From Arthrobacter oryzae (lineage in GTDB: Bacteria > Actinomycetota > Actinomycetes > Actinomycetales > Micrococcaceae), in contig NZ_RBIR01000009.1 of NCBI RefSeq assembly GCF_003634095.1, positions 1-55,720 of the forward strand: DNA of 55,720 nt, read 5' to 3'. A model generated the notes under the pieces. The model had not been told where the DNA came from. It worked only from the letters and a program-made list of their open reading frames with translations, and made no database searches. A program made the translations under genes and the position numbers. Of this stretch, positions 53,812 through 55,720 are shown piece by piece (position 1 is the first letter of the stretch; each line of letters starts with the position of its first letter).

Positions 53812-54784
53812 CTATGTCGCGTAAGCGGGCGGGACCTCATATTCCGTGGCCCATGGAAGTATCTTTGGGGCCGGGTGCGGACCGCCGGATAGCCAGTCGT
53901 TGCTGATCTCGGAGGCCTTGGCGGCCCGCAGTACGAGCTGGGCAGCGAGGGCTGAGCCCGTGATTTTTGCGTAAGCGAGGGCTGTTTCCCCGATGGTTTC
54001 GGTGTGCTCGAGAAGCGGCAGCAGATGCACCGAGGTGACGTTGCTAAGCTCACCGACGCGTTCACCTTCAAGCCGGACTTCGACAAAGGGACGCTCGGCA
54101 CCGTGCTTAAGTGTGCGGATCGCCTTGTGCAGACTGACGATCAGGAGACCGACCCCTCCCGGTGGCACGTAGTTGAAAAGAATGTCGAAATGGTCCTCCT
54201 CCTTGAGGACTTGAATCGCCGAACCCCACGGTACAAGAGTGGTGGCGCCCGCCGGGGCTTCGTTGAGCGGCGCGATCAACTCCGGATCAGGCAGTGCGAC
54301 TGTGACTCGGGCTTGGAGCCGATCGCCGCCGTCGTATGCCCAGATGCGAGCCGTAGTAACCGCCACGCAGCGCGGCTTTGATCGCCTGTCTGTACGCGTG
54401 CTCGCCCACGACTTCGACGTTCGGCCAATCCGACCGGCCGAGCGACACGCGATACAGCCCCAGGCTTAAGGAAAAGGGGCGAGTGACTGGCGAAATTGGC
54501 GCCTGAGCCTCAGATGCGACCCGCTTTGGGGCGGTGTGATCCGCCGGGGCCTTCATCTGGACATCGTGAACCGCGGTTCCTTGCACGCCGCTGACTGGAC
54601 CCACCGCCCAAGCCTCGTCCTCCCAGGCCTGCCGGTCACGGCGTCGCTTCCGCAACAGGAACATCAGCCCGACAATCCCCGCCGCCAGCAGGAATCCGGT
54701 AGGTGAGGATACCGTCACAATCAGCAGCAGCACCCCGAACATGGTCCACTTGGCAAACGTCCCGGCCTTCTCTAAGCTCGGCAC
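53812..54784 (-). pseudogene. Membrane-anchored HIRAN-like protein, split by a frameshift
   Basis: Two overlapping minus-strand frames fit as one gene. The first (GTG at 54784) has two membrane segments (about 10-45), a charged linker and VEVVGEHAYRQAIKAALRG, which resembles the start of a HIRAN domain. The second, shifted by one base near 54360-54370, continues AVTTARIWAYDGGDRLQARV and later FVEVRLEGERVGELSNVTS with AQLVLRAAKASEISNDWL. The first frame after the shift turns into Arg/Ser-rich residues. Either the gene is broken, or a programmed shift or sequence error is present. It follows the DUF4236 gene by 33 bp on the same strand. Confidence 0.6.
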
Positions 54785-54817
54785 GCCACGACCGCCGGCG
54801 TTCAGCTTAGCCGGGCT

Positions 54818-55240
54818 CTAACCCACATACTCCAGGACGCGCGCCGACTGTCCCAAAGTCAGGTGCATCAGGCTCGGGCGCTTGCCCGTTCCTCGTGCGA
54901 CGGCCGCACGGACGAAGTTACGCTGGAACTCCGACGCCGGGGCTGTCCCATCGGCAGCGAGGAGTTTCCGCCATGTCTCGTCGCCGATGGTCTGACGCGC
55001 AACCTGCGGGCGAGCCGGTTGGGACCCCAGGGTAGCAGGCCTCTGTGTCGACCGGCGCCCAGAGCGGGTGGTCACGTACGAGGCGCCCGTTCCAGGGACC
55101 CTGACTGTGCTCGTGGTGCGGCCGGTCGTGGACTTCGTAACCCGGAACGGGCCTGCCCCAAAGCTCGCACTCACCCCGCGCTTCGACGCCGTGATTCTCA
55201 CAGGCCCGAAACTCTTCGACTTGCGGTAACGGAACCCCAA
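54818..55240 (-). CDS. DUF4236-domain protein
   Basis: 140 aa from a TTG at 55240, which yields the family start (M)GFRYRKSKSFGPVRITASKRG. A TTG at 55264 would add eight residues without a ribosome binding site. The DUF4236 domain (about 1-55) has SASFGAGPFRVTKSTTGR and the VRVPGTGASY strand. A basic linker and a C-terminal helical part ending LMHLTLGQSARVLEYVG follow. DUF4236 is a small domain of unknown role, often near phage-like or stress genes. A C6-A7 homopolymer pair (55245-55257) precedes the start. Followed by the HIRAN-like gene. Confidence 0.85.
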   Translation of the reverse strand: MGFRYRKSKSFGPVRITASKRGVSASFGAGPFRVTKSTTGRTTSTVRVPGTGASYVTTRSGRRSTQRPATLGSQPARPQVARQTIGDETWRKLLAADGTAPASEFQRNFVRAAVARGTGKRPSLMHLTLGQSARVLEYVG

Positions 55241-55463
55241 CTCGCCCCCCAAAAAAATAAACAATCACGAGGAAGCACTCGTCCCCCATAGGGGAGATTC
55301 TAAGCCTCAAGGATTCGCGAAGGGCAACCCGTCCCATCAGACACAAAAAGGACGGTCTCGGGCATACCAATAACTGGGGAATCGGCTACTGACCTGCCCC
55401 CCCGTACAGACGATTGCACGCGAATTGGGCAGCCCCTAGATCGTTGCCATCTTCCGTCGATGC

Positions 55464-55489
55464 GGGAGTGTCTGAATAACGGTGGATCC
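55464..55489. mobile_element. Solitary IS256-family terminal repeat
   Basis: The 26 bases match 30530-30555 exactly and in the same orientation. The bases that follow (ACCATTAAACGG) differ from the copy at 30.5 kb, so only the terminal repeat is shared. No transposase frame is recognisable between here and 55607. It may be the opposite end of a related element or a relic. Confidence 0.6.
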
Positions 55490-55607
55490 ACCATTAAACG
55501 GACGTCCTGAATCGCCCAGTCTCAGTGGTCCTGAATCAAGTTGACTTACTCATCTGGTGTGTCGAGCCGGACACATCGTTAATTGCACAGTCCCGGCGGA
55601 ATATTCA

Positions 55608-55720
55608 TCAGCTGTTGGTGAGGGTGGCGTCGTCGAGGTACATCCAGGTGTCATCTGCCGGTGAGGCTCCGTCGAGGTGGGTGTTGAACCAGAGGGTGAT
55701 GGTCTGGCCTTTGTAGGCGG
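55608..55720 (-). CDS. C-terminal end of a probable secreted or surface protein (partial)
   Basis: The minus strand reads AYKGQTITLWFNTHLDGAS, then PADDTWMYLDDATLTNS and a stop (TGA at 55610-55608). The gene continues past the right edge. The pattern of a KGQ(T/V) strand, WFN, Asp-rich turn and WMYLDD-(V/A)-(T/S) is the end of a jelly-roll domain found at the C-terminus of secreted actinobacterial proteases, kelch or PKD proteins. Parent protein unknown. Confidence 0.6.
   Translation of the reverse strand, partial: AYKGQTITLWFNTHLDGASPADDTWMYLDDATLTNS

Overview
The window is 55.7 kb of high-GC DNA with frequent GTG and TTG starts, purine-rich ribosome binding sites and U-poor hairpin terminators. 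The gene families (PucR and MmyB-type regulators, LytR-CpsA-Psr protein, LGFP-repeat CAP protein, actinobacterial TatB, two SEDS proteins, IS256-type relics) point to an actinobacterium of the Micrococcaceae, most like Arthrobacter or Pseudarthrobacter. This is inferred from protein style only. No rRNA, tRNA, CRISPR array, replication origin or intact mobile element was seen.

Region 1 (1-3.7 kb): the start of a sugar ABC transporter operon (binding lipoprotein, then a cut-off gene) faces a sugar isomerase-like gene across a control region with LacI-style dyads. A lone DUF2235 hydrolase follows. Region 2 (3.8-14.9 kb): a quinone-oxidoreductase-like enzyme, then a catabolic locus under a PucR and a TetR regulator: CoA-acylating semialdehyde dehydrogenase, class III aminotransferase, APC permease, nitrilase-type amidase and a YtcJ-type amidohydrolase. 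Together these could import an amide or N-acyl beta-amino compound and convert it through a beta-amino acid and malonate semialdehyde to acetyl-CoA.

Region 3 (14.9-22.2 kb): a membrane protein, an alpha/beta hydrolase, two adjacent exported phosphoesterases (one a Tat-exported phospholipase C), a zinc-ribbon MBL-fold protein, a VOC protein and a small ABM-like protein. Region 4 (22.4-28.6 kb): two APC transporters, a single-pass membrane protein of unknown function coupled to the second one, an M20 dipeptidase and an M24 peptidase, which read as a peptide or amino-acid uptake and cleavage group. Region 5 (28.6-34.1 kb): cardiolipin synthase, a broken SHOCT-type gene, an IS256 relic, then an MmyB-type regulator, SDR and MFS module with its own dyad operator.

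Region 6 (34.4-52.4 kb) is mostly envelope biology: DedA, CAP/LGFP protein, TatB, DUF1345, LytR-CpsA-Psr protein, a divergent pair of SEDS proteins, CorA, an HtrA protease, two more exported phosphoesterases, a DUF347-type membrane protein and UppP. Region 7 (52.6-55.7 kb) holds a membrane-anchored calpain-like protease with an altered catalytic motif, a membrane-anchored HIRAN-like gene split by a frameshift, a DUF4236 gene, an IS end identical to the one near 30.5 kb, and the last codons of a probable secreted protein.
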